A DNA stretch of 33,375 nt from HGM04593 sp045661205 (GTDB taxonomy: Bacteria; Bacteroidota; Bacteroidia; Bacteroidales; Bacteroidaceae), in the NCBI GenBank assembly GCA_045661205.1, contig JAZRFE010000050.1, positions 1 through 33,375 on the forward strand. Direction: 5' to 3'. Positions 8,775 through 16,720 of the stretch are shown here, one piece after another; the stretch's first letter is position 1, and every line of letters starts with the position of its first letter. The notes under the pieces are model-generated. The model searched no databases. It saw only the letters and a list, made by a program, of their open reading frames with translations, and was not told where the DNA came from. The position numbers and the translations under genes were made by a program.

Positions 8775-9755
8775 ATGATACTGAAAAACATTTATCACGC
8801 TGATTTACACCGATACGACAATGAGGCTGCTCTTTATGCACGCTGCGGACAAAGCGGCATACTTCTTCCACGAATAAGCCTCGGTTTTTGGCACAATTTT
8901 GGAGGAATTGATTCTTACGAAAATTGTCGTGCAATCACACACTATGCATTCGACCATGGAATAACACATTTTGACCTTGCAAATAACTACGGTCCCCCTT
9001 ATGGCAGCGCAGAGGAGACCTTTGGGCATCTGATGGACGATGATTTCAGGCCCTATCGTGACGAACTTTTTATTAGCACAAAAGCCGGATATGACATGTG
9101 GCCCGGCCCCTATGGCAATTGGGGTTCACGCAAGTATCTGTTCGCCAGTTTAGAACAGAGCCTCAAACGTATGCATCTGGATTATGTAGATCTATTTTAT
9201 AGCCATCGTTACGACCCAGAAACTCCGTTAGAGGAGACTTTGCAAGCATTGGTCGATATTGTGCGTGCAGGTAAGGCGCTATATGTAGGTATCTCACGTT
9301 GGCCTTTTGAGGCGTTGAAGTTTGCCGACAAATACCTCAAAGAACGAGATGTACCATTATTGATATATCAAGGTCGTTTGAATCTCTTGGACCGCGCACC
9401 TCAGGAGGAGGGTATATTGGATTATTGTGCCAAAAATGGTATCGGATTTATTTCGTTCTCTCCACTTGCACAGGGTCTTTTGACCGATAAATACCTAAAG
9501 GATATTCCTGAAAAATCGCGTATGTCACGTGAGTCAAGCCTTCCGTCTAGTCGTTTGACACCTAAACTTCGCGAGAATCTACTCATGCTCAATGCAAAAG
9601 CTATGGAACGAGGTGAAAGTCTTGCAGAGATGTCGTTGGCGTGGATTTTGGCTCAGAAGGGTATCACTTCGGTACTCATTGGAGCAAGTTCTGTGGATCA
9701 GTTAGAACAAAATATGAAATGTTTAGATTCTAAACCATTTGAATCGGAGCTTTAA
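8775..9755 (+). CDS. Aldo/keto reductase, YghZ (L-glyceraldehyde-3-phosphate reductase) type, short C-terminus
   Basis: The 326-residue TIM-barrel oxidoreductase matches YghZ/AKR14 closely by eye: 'SLGFWHNFGG', 'HFDLANNYGPPYGSAEE', 'STKAGYDMWPGPYG', 'SPLAQGLLT' and 'SVLIGASSVDQLEQN'. The catalytic tetrad is D67, Y72, K103 and H144. NADPH-dependent reduction of aldehydes is the family activity; the sugar substrate here is unknown. It has no signal peptide, so it is cytoplasmic, unlike the three secreted glycosidases beside it. It starts 39 bases after the GH97 fusion and ends 13 bases before the next GH76, so it belongs to the same operon. The end is odd: it stops at 'KPFESEL', about 20 residues before the usual end in E. 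coli YghZ (346 aa). A C-terminal trim is therefore likely, though the active site is intact. Confidence 0.9.
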   Translation: MILKNIYHADLHRYDNEAALYARCGQSGILLPRISLGFWHNFGGIDSYENCRAITHYAFDHGITHFDLANNYGPPYGSAEETFGHLMDDDFRPYRDELFISTKAGYDMWPGPYGNWGSRKYLFASLEQSLKRMHLDYVDLFYSHRYDPETPLEETLQALVDIVRAGKALYVGISRWPFEALKFADKYLKERDVPLLIYQGRLNLLDRAPQEEGILDYCAKNGIGFISFSPLAQGLLTDKYLKDIPEKSRMSRESSLPSSRLTPKLRENLLMLNAKAMERGESLAEMSLAWILAQKGITSVLIGASSVDQLEQNMKCLDSKPFESEL

Positions 9756-9768
9756 TTTTACTGAAAAT

Positions 9769-11004
9769 ATGATGAATAAGATATTCTACTTTTCTGTTGC
9801 TGTGTTGTTTATCTTTTTTGCAACACAGCCGATAGCAGCGGCTGAGGGTTCTTTGCCCAAAGTTGAGCAGAAACAAAACTCAAAGAAGAGTGCCAAGTAT
9901 TGGCGAAACATGGCTGACGGTATGACTCAGTCGCTTGTCAAAAAGTTTTGGGGTGCAAGTTTTCCGGGCTTTAACAAGCGTTATTATTTCAATTATGCCA
10001 GCAATCTGTCGGATTTAACAACAGCCCACTATTGGCCACAAGCTCATGCTATGGATGTAATTGTGGATGCCTATATGCGTACGAAGAATAAACAGTATCT
10101 TAAATTGTATCCTTTGTGGTGGGAGGGCGCTCCACGATTTAATTTCTCGGGACGAGCTGAGGATCCATGGTGGAATGTCTTTGTAGATGATATGGAGTGG
10201 ATTGTCCTTACCCAGATTCGTATGTTTGAGAGTACTAAGGATACAAAGTATTTCAAAAAGGCGGTACAGATGTATGATCAATGGATTTGGTCTACATGGG
10301 GGCCTGATAATGAAGCTCCATGGTATGGCGGAATCACTTGGAAAACCGATGTTGATAAGTCGAAAAATGCTTGTTCCAACGGTCCGGCTGCAATCATTGC
10401 TGCGCGTATCTATAAATTCTATCCGCAAGCAGGTATGAATGGCGGTAAGGCTCGCAAGGAGTATCTTACCGAAGCAAAGCGCATCTATGCATGGCTAAGA
10501 AACAATCTCTATAATACAGAGAGTGGTGCTGTTGCCGATAACATGGCAAAGGATGGTCGTGTGAATCGTAATTGGATTTTCACCTATAATCAAGGAACAT
10601 TCTTGGGTGCGGCTCACGAATTATATAAAATCACTGGTGAGAAAAGTTATTTAAACGATGCTGTCCAAGCGGCTAATTATGTTATAAATCACATGTCTAA
10701 TAACCGTGGCGTATTGTCTAATGCTACAAACGGTGATGGTGGGTTGTTCCACGGTATATTCTTTCGTTATTTCGTAAAACTTATTAACGAAAAGAGTTTG
10801 GATATGGATATTCGCAAAAAGTTCCATAATTATTTGACTCATTTGGCAACAGTGATGGCTGAAAACGGTATCAATCACAATACAATGCTTTATGGTGGCA
10901 ACTGGTGGCAAGCTCCTGCTGATCAACAGAATGTAGGCCTTACGTCACACGTCACAGGTTGTATGCTGATGGAAGCAATGTGTATTCTTGAGCCACTCAA
11001 ATAG
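9769..11004 (+). CDS. Secreted GH76 endo-alpha-1,6-mannanase
   Basis: The protein is 411 residues from the first ATG of a tandem ATG-ATG (9769/9772). This start is preferred over an in-frame ATG at 9739, which overlaps the reductase gene and adds a polar stretch before the signal peptide 'MMNKIFYFSVAVLFIFF'. The mature protein is a single (alpha/alpha)6 GH76 domain. Supporting motifs are 'YWPQAHAMDVIVDAY', the catalytic Asp pair D140-D141 in 'NVFVDDMEW', 'NACSNGPAAIIAARIY' and 'FTYNQGTFLGAAHELY'. GH76 enzymes cleave the alpha-1,6-mannose backbone of yeast-type mannan. It is simpler than the GH76 domain in the upstream fusion and clearly a different sequence. The codons look richer in T-ending triplets than those of the flanking housekeeping genes. 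Confidence 0.9.
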   Translation: MMNKIFYFSVAVLFIFFATQPIAAAEGSLPKVEQKQNSKKSAKYWRNMADGMTQSLVKKFWGASFPGFNKRYYFNYASNLSDLTTAHYWPQAHAMDVIVDAYMRTKNKQYLKLYPLWWEGAPRFNFSGRAEDPWWNVFVDDMEWIVLTQIRMFESTKDTKYFKKAVQMYDQWIWSTWGPDNEAPWYGGITWKTDVDKSKNACSNGPAAIIAARIYKFYPQAGMNGGKARKEYLTEAKRIYAWLRNNLYNTESGAVADNMAKDGRVNRNWIFTYNQGTFLGAAHELYKITGEKSYLNDAVQAANYVINHMSNNRGVLSNATNGDGGLFHGIFFRYFVKLINEKSLDMDIRKKFHNYLTHLATVMAENGINHNTMLYGGNWWQAPADQQNVGLTSHVTGCMLMEAMCILEPLK

Positions 11005-11032
11005 AGAATAAAATATCTAAATAAATCTAGTG

Positions 11033-14000
11033 ATGAAAAAATTATTATTTATAGCAACATTCCTCATTGCTCTGAATTTGCAGGCGCAGAATGAAGGAAA
11101 TGCAGCAACTAAAAAAATAACAGAATTTGATATTGATTGGATCTCCAATCAACATATATTTGGTGTAAACAAGGAGGATGCTCATGCCACTTTCATGCCA
11201 TATAGCTCTAAGGCAAATCTCAAGAAAGATGCTCGTTTTAGTGCTCCATGGCTAACACCAACTTGTGCTATGAACATGGACCTTAATGGTATTTGGAAGT
11301 TCAAGTGGGTAAAGGGTACACCACAAGGCCCCGGTCCAAGCGAATTTCAAGCAGTAGATTTCGATGATAGTAACTGGGATGATATCCGCGTACCTATGAA
11401 TTGGGAGATGACGGATGAATACAATAAACCTACCTATAACAATACAGGATACCCTCATCGCAATGAGCCTCCTTATGCACGTACAGGTTTTGAAGAGCAT
11501 GGCATTGTAGATCATAATGCCACAGGTTTCTACCGTCGCACGTTCAACCTCTCGAAAGAGTGGGCAAATAAGCGAGTATTTATACATTTTGATGGTGTGT
11601 ATAGTTGCTGCGTAGTGTGGGTTAATGGCAAGTTTGTAGGTTACTCTCAGGGTGCCAATAATGTTGCAGAATTTGATTTAACAGATTTTGTTAAGCAAGG
11701 AGATAATCAGCTTTCGGTGAGGGTATATCGCTGGTGTGATGGCTCTTACCTTGAGGGTCAGGATATGTGGCGAATGAGTGGTATTCACCGAGATGTATAT
11801 CTATATGCAACCCCAAAAACATTTGTACGCGATCATTACATTACCGTCAAAAATCAGAGCAAAGATGCAACCTCTGGTGAGTTGAATGTAGCCCTTGAGA
11901 TAGACAACCGCGATGGTGAAAAGGGACAGAAGGTTGTTAAGATGGAGTTGGTTAATGCCTCAGGTAAAGTAGTAGCCGAAGTGGAGAAGAGTGTTGATGT
12001 GTCTGATGCAAAAATATTTGTCAATTTGACTACATCTAAGCTCTCCCATATTACTCCCTGGAACGCCGAAAATCCTTATCTTTACGATATTATTATTACC
12101 CAATTACAAGACAATAAGGAAGAGATGGTTTTTGCCACCAAATATGGATTCAGGAATATTCAATTTGTTAATTCCGGCGACAATCACTATTTCACAATCA
12201 ATGGCAAGCGCATTTTCTTCAAAGGTGTCAATGCACACGACTCGCACCCTATTTATGGTCGTTATATGGACAATGAAACGATGCTTAAAGATATATGTCT
12301 GATGAAACAAGCCAACGTAAATACTATTCGCACGAGCCACTATCCGCGCCACGAAAAAATGAATGCAATGTTCGATGCCTATGGCTTATATGTGATGGAC
12401 GAGGCCGACTTGGAATGTCATGGGAACAACGGGCTTACAAAAGATACCACATGGACAAAGGCTTTTGTTGATCGTAACGTCAGAATGGTATTGCGTGACC
12501 GCAACCATCCGAGTGTTATTTTTTGGTCATTGGGTAACGAAAATGGTCGAGGCGAAAATATGTATCACTGCTATAATGCCGTACGCAAATTAGACAATCG
12601 CTTCATTCATTGTCATGGAGAGGATGCATCTGACATGTATTCAGAGATGTACACAAGTGTCGGTTCGCTGCAACGTCTTCTAAAAGGACGTAACGGACAA
12701 CCATTTTTTATATGCGAATATGCTCATGCTATGGGACAAGCCGTTGGCAATTTGATAGATTATTGGAAAAGCATCGAAAGCAGTCCATCGGTAGTTGGCG
12801 CATGCATCTGGGACTGGGTAGACCAGGCAATATACAACCCACAAAATATAAAATCGGGTGAATTGAAGGATAAAAACGGATTCCGCCATTTAACAGGAGG
12901 TTATGATTACGACCCGTGGTTCACAACGCATACGAACAACGATAAATCCTTTCAAGGAAATTATTTAAATAATGGTATCATAACCGCCGACCGCCGTTGG
13001 ACCGCAAAGCTCACCGAAGTTAAAAAAGTATACCAACATGTGGAGTTCTATGACCTTAAAGATAATACTTTGAGCATCAAGAACAAATATCCGTTTAATA
13101 ATTTAAGTGATCTATTTTATCTCTCTTACTCAATAGCCAAAGATGGCATTGAGGTAGAAGAAGGCAAGATGGCCATTGATGTTCCTGCTTTACAGAGCCG
13201 TCGATTGTCTATTCCATATACTACACAGCCTACGGACGATGCAGAATATACGTTACTTGTAGGATTGTGCCTGAAAGAAGAACATCCCTGGGCCACAAAG
13301 GGCTATCGCCTGGCCGACGAGCAATTTATAATAAAAGAGCGCTCATCCTTGCCGACGCTTAATGTCAAAGGAAAATTAAAAATAAAAGGCAACAAAGTTA
13401 TTGGCAAGAACTTCACTGTGGCGTTTAATGAAAATGGAGCCATAGAAAGTTATATCTACGAGGGACGAGAGCTTATTGCATCTGCCCCCGAATATAATGA
13501 CTTCCGCCGTATAGATAATGACACAGAAGGGAAACAAGCATTGCGAGACCCCGGCGATGGGACAAAAGGTTACGATTATGCCACCACCGGCATTGAAAAT
13601 CATCAAATAACCGAGCCTTTAAAAAAGAAGAATGGAAAAGCAACAATAGCCATGAGTGCCTCGGGAAACAAAACCAACTATGCAGTTAATTACGTTGTAT
13701 ATCCCAATGGGGTTGTCGATATGAAAGTATCATTCGAACCGCAACGCCGAGGTTTACGACGTTTAGGCATGGGCATGCAGTTTGCACCGGGATTCGAAGA
13801 TATAGAATATTATGCAAAAGGCCCCTGGAGCAACTATAAAGACCGACAAACAGGCTCTTATTTGGGAGTATATTCGACAACCGTACGTGACATGATTGAC
13901 GAGAATACCCACCCGCAAACATATGGCGATCATCAGGATTTGCGCCGATTGTTACTTAAAGACCAGCAAAAGAAAGTTGATTTCTGCATTCTCACAGAAG

Positions 14001-14263
14001 GACAGGTATCTTTCTCGCTGTCCCATTACAATGAACTCGATTGGAACCATAATTCTCATTATACAAAATTTCATTGGTCGGACTTGAAAATGCATCCACT
14101 GCTATTTGCCCATTTTGATTACTGGCAACGTGGAATTGGTAACAACAGCTGTTTTTCGGATTGTTGTCTGCCCCACTACGAGACACCCTATCCGGGGAAT
14201 TATCAGGGTGCAGAGGAGCTGTCATACACCCTACGATTCGTACCAAAAGCTGTCGAGCAATAA
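11033..14263 (+). CDS. Secreted GH2 beta-galactosidase (LacZ-like, large)
   Basis: The protein is 1076 residues from the ATG at 11033; a GTG immediately before it (11030) is less likely. It begins with a signal peptide ('MKKLLFIATFLIALNLQAQ'). The domain order is that of LacZ: sugar-binding jelly roll, immunoglobulin-like domain, TIM barrel, second Ig-like domain and a C-terminal beta-galactosidase small-chain domain ('NFTVAFNENGAIESYIYEG'). The acid/base is E503 in 'WSLGNENGRG' and the nucleophile is E562 in 'FICEYAHAMGQ'. It would release terminal beta-galactose or a related sugar in the periplasm or at the surface. It is the last gene of the four-gene operon, 28 bases after GH76, and is followed by a bidirectional terminator. 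The first 1 kb and the rest differ in codon style (see findings). Confidence 0.92.
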   Translation: MKKLLFIATFLIALNLQAQNEGNAATKKITEFDIDWISNQHIFGVNKEDAHATFMPYSSKANLKKDARFSAPWLTPTCAMNMDLNGIWKFKWVKGTPQGPGPSEFQAVDFDDSNWDDIRVPMNWEMTDEYNKPTYNNTGYPHRNEPPYARTGFEEHGIVDHNATGFYRRTFNLSKEWANKRVFIHFDGVYSCCVVWVNGKFVGYSQGANNVAEFDLTDFVKQGDNQLSVRVYRWCDGSYLEGQDMWRMSGIHRDVYLYATPKTFVRDHYITVKNQSKDATSGELNVALEIDNRDGEKGQKVVKMELVNASGKVVAEVEKSVDVSDAKIFVNLTTSKLSHITPWNAENPYLYDIIITQLQDNKEEMVFATKYGFRNIQFVNSGDNHYFTINGKRIFFKGVNAHDSHPIYGRYMDNETMLKDICLMKQANVNTIRTSHYPRHEKMNAMFDAYGLYVMDEADLECHGNNGLTKDTTWTKAFVDRNVRMVLRDRNHPSVIFWSLGNENGRGENMYHCYNAVRKLDNRFIHCHGEDASDMYSEMYTSVGSLQRLLKGRNGQPFFICEYAHAMGQAVGNLIDYWKSIESSPSVVGACIWDWVDQAIYNPQNIKSGELKDKNGFRHLTGGYDYDPWFTTHTNNDKSFQGNYLNNGIITADRRWTAKLTEVKKVYQHVEFYDLKDNTLSIKNKYPFNNLSDLFYLSYSIAKDGIEVEEGKMAIDVPALQSRRLSIPYTTQPTDDAEYTLLVGLCLKEEHPWATKGYRLADEQFIIKERSSLPTLNVKGKLKIKGNKVIGKNFTVAFNENGAIESYIYEGRELIASAPEYNDFRRIDNDTEGKQALRDPGDGTKGYDYATTGIENHQITEPLKKKNGKATIAMSASGNKTNYAVNYVVYPNGVVDMKVSFEPQRRGLRRLGMGMQFAPGFEDIEYYAKGPWSNYKDRQTGSYLGVYSTTVRDMIDENTHPQTYGDHQDLRRLLLKDQQKKVDFCILTEGQVSFSLSHYNELDWNHNSHYTKFHWSDLKMHPLLFAHFDYWQRGIGNNSCFSDCCLPHYETPYPGNYQGAEELSYTLRFVPKAVEQ

Positions 14264-14272
14264 AATACTGTT

Positions 14273-14308
14273 AAAAAAGTGTAGTGCACCGATGCACTAC
14301 ACTTTTTT
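14273..14308. terminator. Bidirectional terminator between GH2 and xseA
   Basis: A perfect 16-bp inverted repeat (14273-14288 with 14293-14308) encloses a 4-base loop. The stem begins with six A and ends with six T, so either strand yields a GC-containing hairpin followed by a U-tract. It sits between the convergent GH2 (ends 14263) and xseA (ends 14323). Confidence 0.92.
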
Positions 14309-14322
14309 GTAGAGAGGCTATT

Positions 14323-15507
14323 TTATTTTTTACTTTTTACCGTACCTGCAACCTCGCCGTCGGCGAAACGCACCACAATATCATCGCCTGCCGACAATTG
14401 CGTTGCCGAACGCACTATGCGCCCGCCACTGAGGGTAAGCGTGTAGCCCTTGGCTAAAATTCTGTCGGGCGAGGAGGCCTGCAACTGCTGTTCCCAAAGG
14501 TCGAGCCTGTGGCGTTGTTGCTGCAAGAGCATCGCCACCGACACCGGCAGATGCTGCACTAGCATATCCACACGACGACGTTCATCGGCAATGCGTCGAG
14601 CCACCGTATCGGGAATCGTGCGACGGAGGTTTTCTATCTTCTCGGCCTGCACGAGCATGGAGTGTATGAGCAGTTCGGCTGCGGCAGTGGGGGTCTTGAC
14701 TCTTGTATGTGCCACAATATCGAGCAATGTATCGTCACGCTGATGGCCGATGCCTGTAACGATGGGCAGAGGAAATTGTGCGCAGTTGTTGGCAAGGTCG
14801 TAGGTGTCGAAACAGGAAAGGTCGCTCGTGGCACCGCCACCACGAATGATAACCACCACATCCCACGAATCGATGTCGCGAGCAATAGCGTCGAGCGCAG
14901 AGATTATCCCCTCCTCGACTTTGTTTCCCTGCATGGGTGCCGAGAAAAGTGTTACATTAAACTTAAAGCCGTAGGGATTACCATTGAGTTGGTCGCAGAA
15001 ATCGCCGTAACCAGCCGCCGTAGCCGAGGATATTACCGCCACGCGCTTAGGCAACAACGGAAAAAGCAGTTCTTTATTAAGATTTATAACACCTTCGTCT
15101 GTAAGACGTTGCACTATAAGCATGCGTTGGCGCGCCATATCACCGATGGTGTAGGCCGGCTCAATGTCGCAAACGTCGAGCGAAAAGCCGTAAACCTCGT
15201 GAAAATTCACGCTCACCTGCAACAACACCTTCAGTCCGACGGAAAAATCGCGTCCTGTCTGCTCCAAGAAATAGGGGCGCAACAAAGCATAAACACGCGA
15301 CCATATTGTTCCGCGAGCCTTTGCCGAAATTTCACCGGTAGCATCGTCGCGCTCTACAAGTTCTATATAGCAATGACCCACCGAGGTTGCACGCACCTCG
15401 GAAAGCTCACCCGTAACCCAATATTTAAGTGGCAACTGCTCCTCTATTGCCGAACGCACCATGCGGTTGAGGCGGGAGAGGGACAGTGGATTTTCACTGC
15501 TCATCAT
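14323..15507 (-). CDS. xseA: Exodeoxyribonuclease VII large subunit
   Basis: The 394-residue large subunit of exonuclease VII degrades single-stranded DNA from both ends to oligonucleotides. An N-terminal OB-fold ('LPLKYWVTGELSEVR', near residues 22-40) precedes the catalytic region with 'ISSATAAGYGDF', 'VVIIRGGGATSDLSCFD' and 'GIGHQRDDTLLD'. Length is normal for Bacteroidota. The start overlaps the end of mnmA by 14 bases (11 if the second of two adjacent ATGs is used), so the two are co-translated. Its usual partner xseB does not follow: the next gene on this strand is beyond the glycan island, at 3485-3685. The small subunit must now be made from a separate transcript. Confidence 0.94.
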   Translation of the reverse strand: MMSSENPLSLSRLNRMVRSAIEEQLPLKYWVTGELSEVRATSVGHCYIELVERDDATGEISAKARGTIWSRVYALLRPYFLEQTGRDFSVGLKVLLQVSVNFHEVYGFSLDVCDIEPAYTIGDMARQRMLIVQRLTDEGVINLNKELLFPLLPKRVAVISSATAAGYGDFCDQLNGNPYGFKFNVTLFSAPMQGNKVEEGIISALDAIARDIDSWDVVVIIRGGGATSDLSCFDTYDLANNCAQFPLPIVTGIGHQRDDTLLDIVAHTRVKTPTAAAELLIHSMLVQAEKIENLRRTIPDTVARRIADERRRVDMLVQHLPVSVAMLLQQQRHRLDLWEQQLQASSPDRILAKGYTLTLSGGRIVRSATQLSAGDDIVVRFADGEVAGTVKSKK

Positions 15508-16576
15508 CGTTGTTTATCCATTGATTAATACCACGTTGCAAAGAGATATAGGCACCACCCACCACAACATCGTCACAGTAGAAGACAGCCGACTGTCCGG
15601 GAGTGACCGCCGATACAGGCTCGGCGAAACGCACAAGGTAACGACCTTCGGGGAGCTCGCGCACCACACTGCATGCGACCTGACGACTGCGATAACGTAT
15701 GCGCACCGAGACATTTCCTTCGGGCACACCCTGCACCCACTCGGGCGCATCAATCATCATGTAGCGTGTCAGCAGTTGCGAAGCGTCGCCAAGCATAACA
15801 GTATTCTTTTGCGGGTTTATTTTCAGCACATAGGCAGGCTGTCCCAAAGCAATGCCAAGCCCCTTGCGCTGGCCTATCGTATATAAAGGGAAACCCCTAT
15901 GCTCGCCCAACTTACGCCCCTCGGCATCGACAAAATATCCGGGCCTGATGACATTTTCAACGTCGGGCACCGCACTGCGCAGAAAATCGCGATAATCGCC
16001 TGTGAAGAAACATATCTCCATGCTCTCGCCATCTTGAGACTTTTCGACAAGCCCCGACTCTTGCAGATGACGACGCGCGTCCTCTTTTGTCCACTCGCCC
16101 AAAGGAAAGAGCGTGCGCGAGAGCTGTTGCTGTGTCAATCGCCACAGGAAATAGCTCTGATCCTTCTTGCCGTCGGCACCGGCGCGCACAAAACAGCTGT
16201 CGCCACTACGCTCGATGCGTGCGTAATGCCCCGTTGCAATCTTTTCGCAGCCGAGCTTGTCGGCCCACTCTTCGAGCACTTTGAACTTCATCGTCGGGTT
16301 GCAATCGACACAGGGATTGGGCGTGTAACCTGCAAGATAGGATTGTATAAATGGGTCGATAACAGTTTTTTTGAAACGCTCGCGCACATCGACCACATGA
16401 TGCTCGATGCCGAAACGCGCCGCAAGAGCGGCAGCCTCGTCTGAGGCACTTTGCGAGAGATCACATGTAAGCAACGTCAGCCCCACAACTTCATAATCGC
16501 GGGAGAGCAACACTTTGCATGCCGCCGTACTGTCCACCCCGCCACTCATTCCAAGTAAAACTCTTACCTTAGACAT
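15494..16576 (-). CDS. mnmA: tRNA-specific 2-thiouridylase
   Basis: The protein is 360 residues from the ATG at 16576. A longer open frame extends upstream to 16990, but it runs into the divergent MATE gene and lacks conservation, so the short start is used. MnmA puts the 2-thio group on the wobble uridine of tRNA-Lys/Glu/Gln. The PP-loop 'GMSGGVDST' is at residues 9-17, the cysteine C92 in 'NPCVDCN' aligns with E. coli Cys102, and C189 in 'SMEICFFTGD' with Cys199; these form the persulfide/disulfide pair. 'SYFLWRLTQQQL' and 'HRGFPLYTIGQRKGLGI' are further family signatures. It overlaps xseA and is divergent from the MATE gene across a 144-base region with palindromes. Confidence 0.95.
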   Translation of the reverse strand: MSKVRVLLGMSGGVDSTAACKVLLSRDYEVVGLTLLTCDLSQSASDEAAALAARFGIEHHVVDVRERFKKTVIDPFIQSYLAGYTPNPCVDCNPTMKFKVLEEWADKLGCEKIATGHYARIERSGDSCFVRAGADGKKDQSYFLWRLTQQQLSRTLFPLGEWTKEDARRHLQESGLVEKSQDGESMEICFFTGDYRDFLRSAVPDVENVIRPGYFVDAEGRKLGEHRGFPLYTIGQRKGLGIALGQPAYVLKINPQKNTVMLGDASQLLTRYMMIDAPEWVQGVPEGNVSVRIRYRSRQVACSVVRELPEGRYLVRFAEPVSAVTPGQSAVFYCDDVVVGGAYISLQRGINQWINNDDEQ

Positions 16577-16604
16577 TTTTATTCTCGAATTTGTTTTTTC
16601 TTTG

Positions 16605-16622
16605 CGAAGATAGCTATTTTCG
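16605..16622. promoter_or_regulatory. Candidate operator palindrome in the mnmA/MATE divergent region
   Basis: The 18 bases CGAAGATAGCTATTTTCG form an inverted repeat with one mismatched pair, centred on AGCT. A near-copy of its left half, TTTGCGAAnATAG, recurs in the same orientation at 16651-16663 (first copy 16601-16613). A second palindrome, GCAAAAT-AA-ATTTTGC, covers 16640-16655. The cluster overlaps the likely MATE promoter, so a repressor site is plausible but unproven. Confidence 0.4.
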
Positions 16623-16632
16623 ACGATTTTAA

Positions 16633-16640
16633 TATCTTTG
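16633..16640 (+). promoter_or_regulatory. -7 box of the MATE operon
   Basis: TATCTTTG matches TAnnTTTG exactly and lies 80 bases upstream of the MATE start. There is no TTTG at the normal -33 spacing; the nearest (16601-16604) is 28 bases away, which is too far. Confidence 0.45.
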
Positions 16641-16720
16641 CAAAATAAATTTTGCGAAAATAGGGCAGCACTCGCAATGTAACATGCAAGCCTGCTTACG
16701 CTAATTAATAAAACAAAGAA

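Noticed and set aside
14662..15528. 288-codon open frame on the plus strand opposite xseA
   Set aside because: XseA motifs are clear on the minus strand, and the opposite frame is a codon-bias shadow with cysteine/histidine-rich, domain-free translation.
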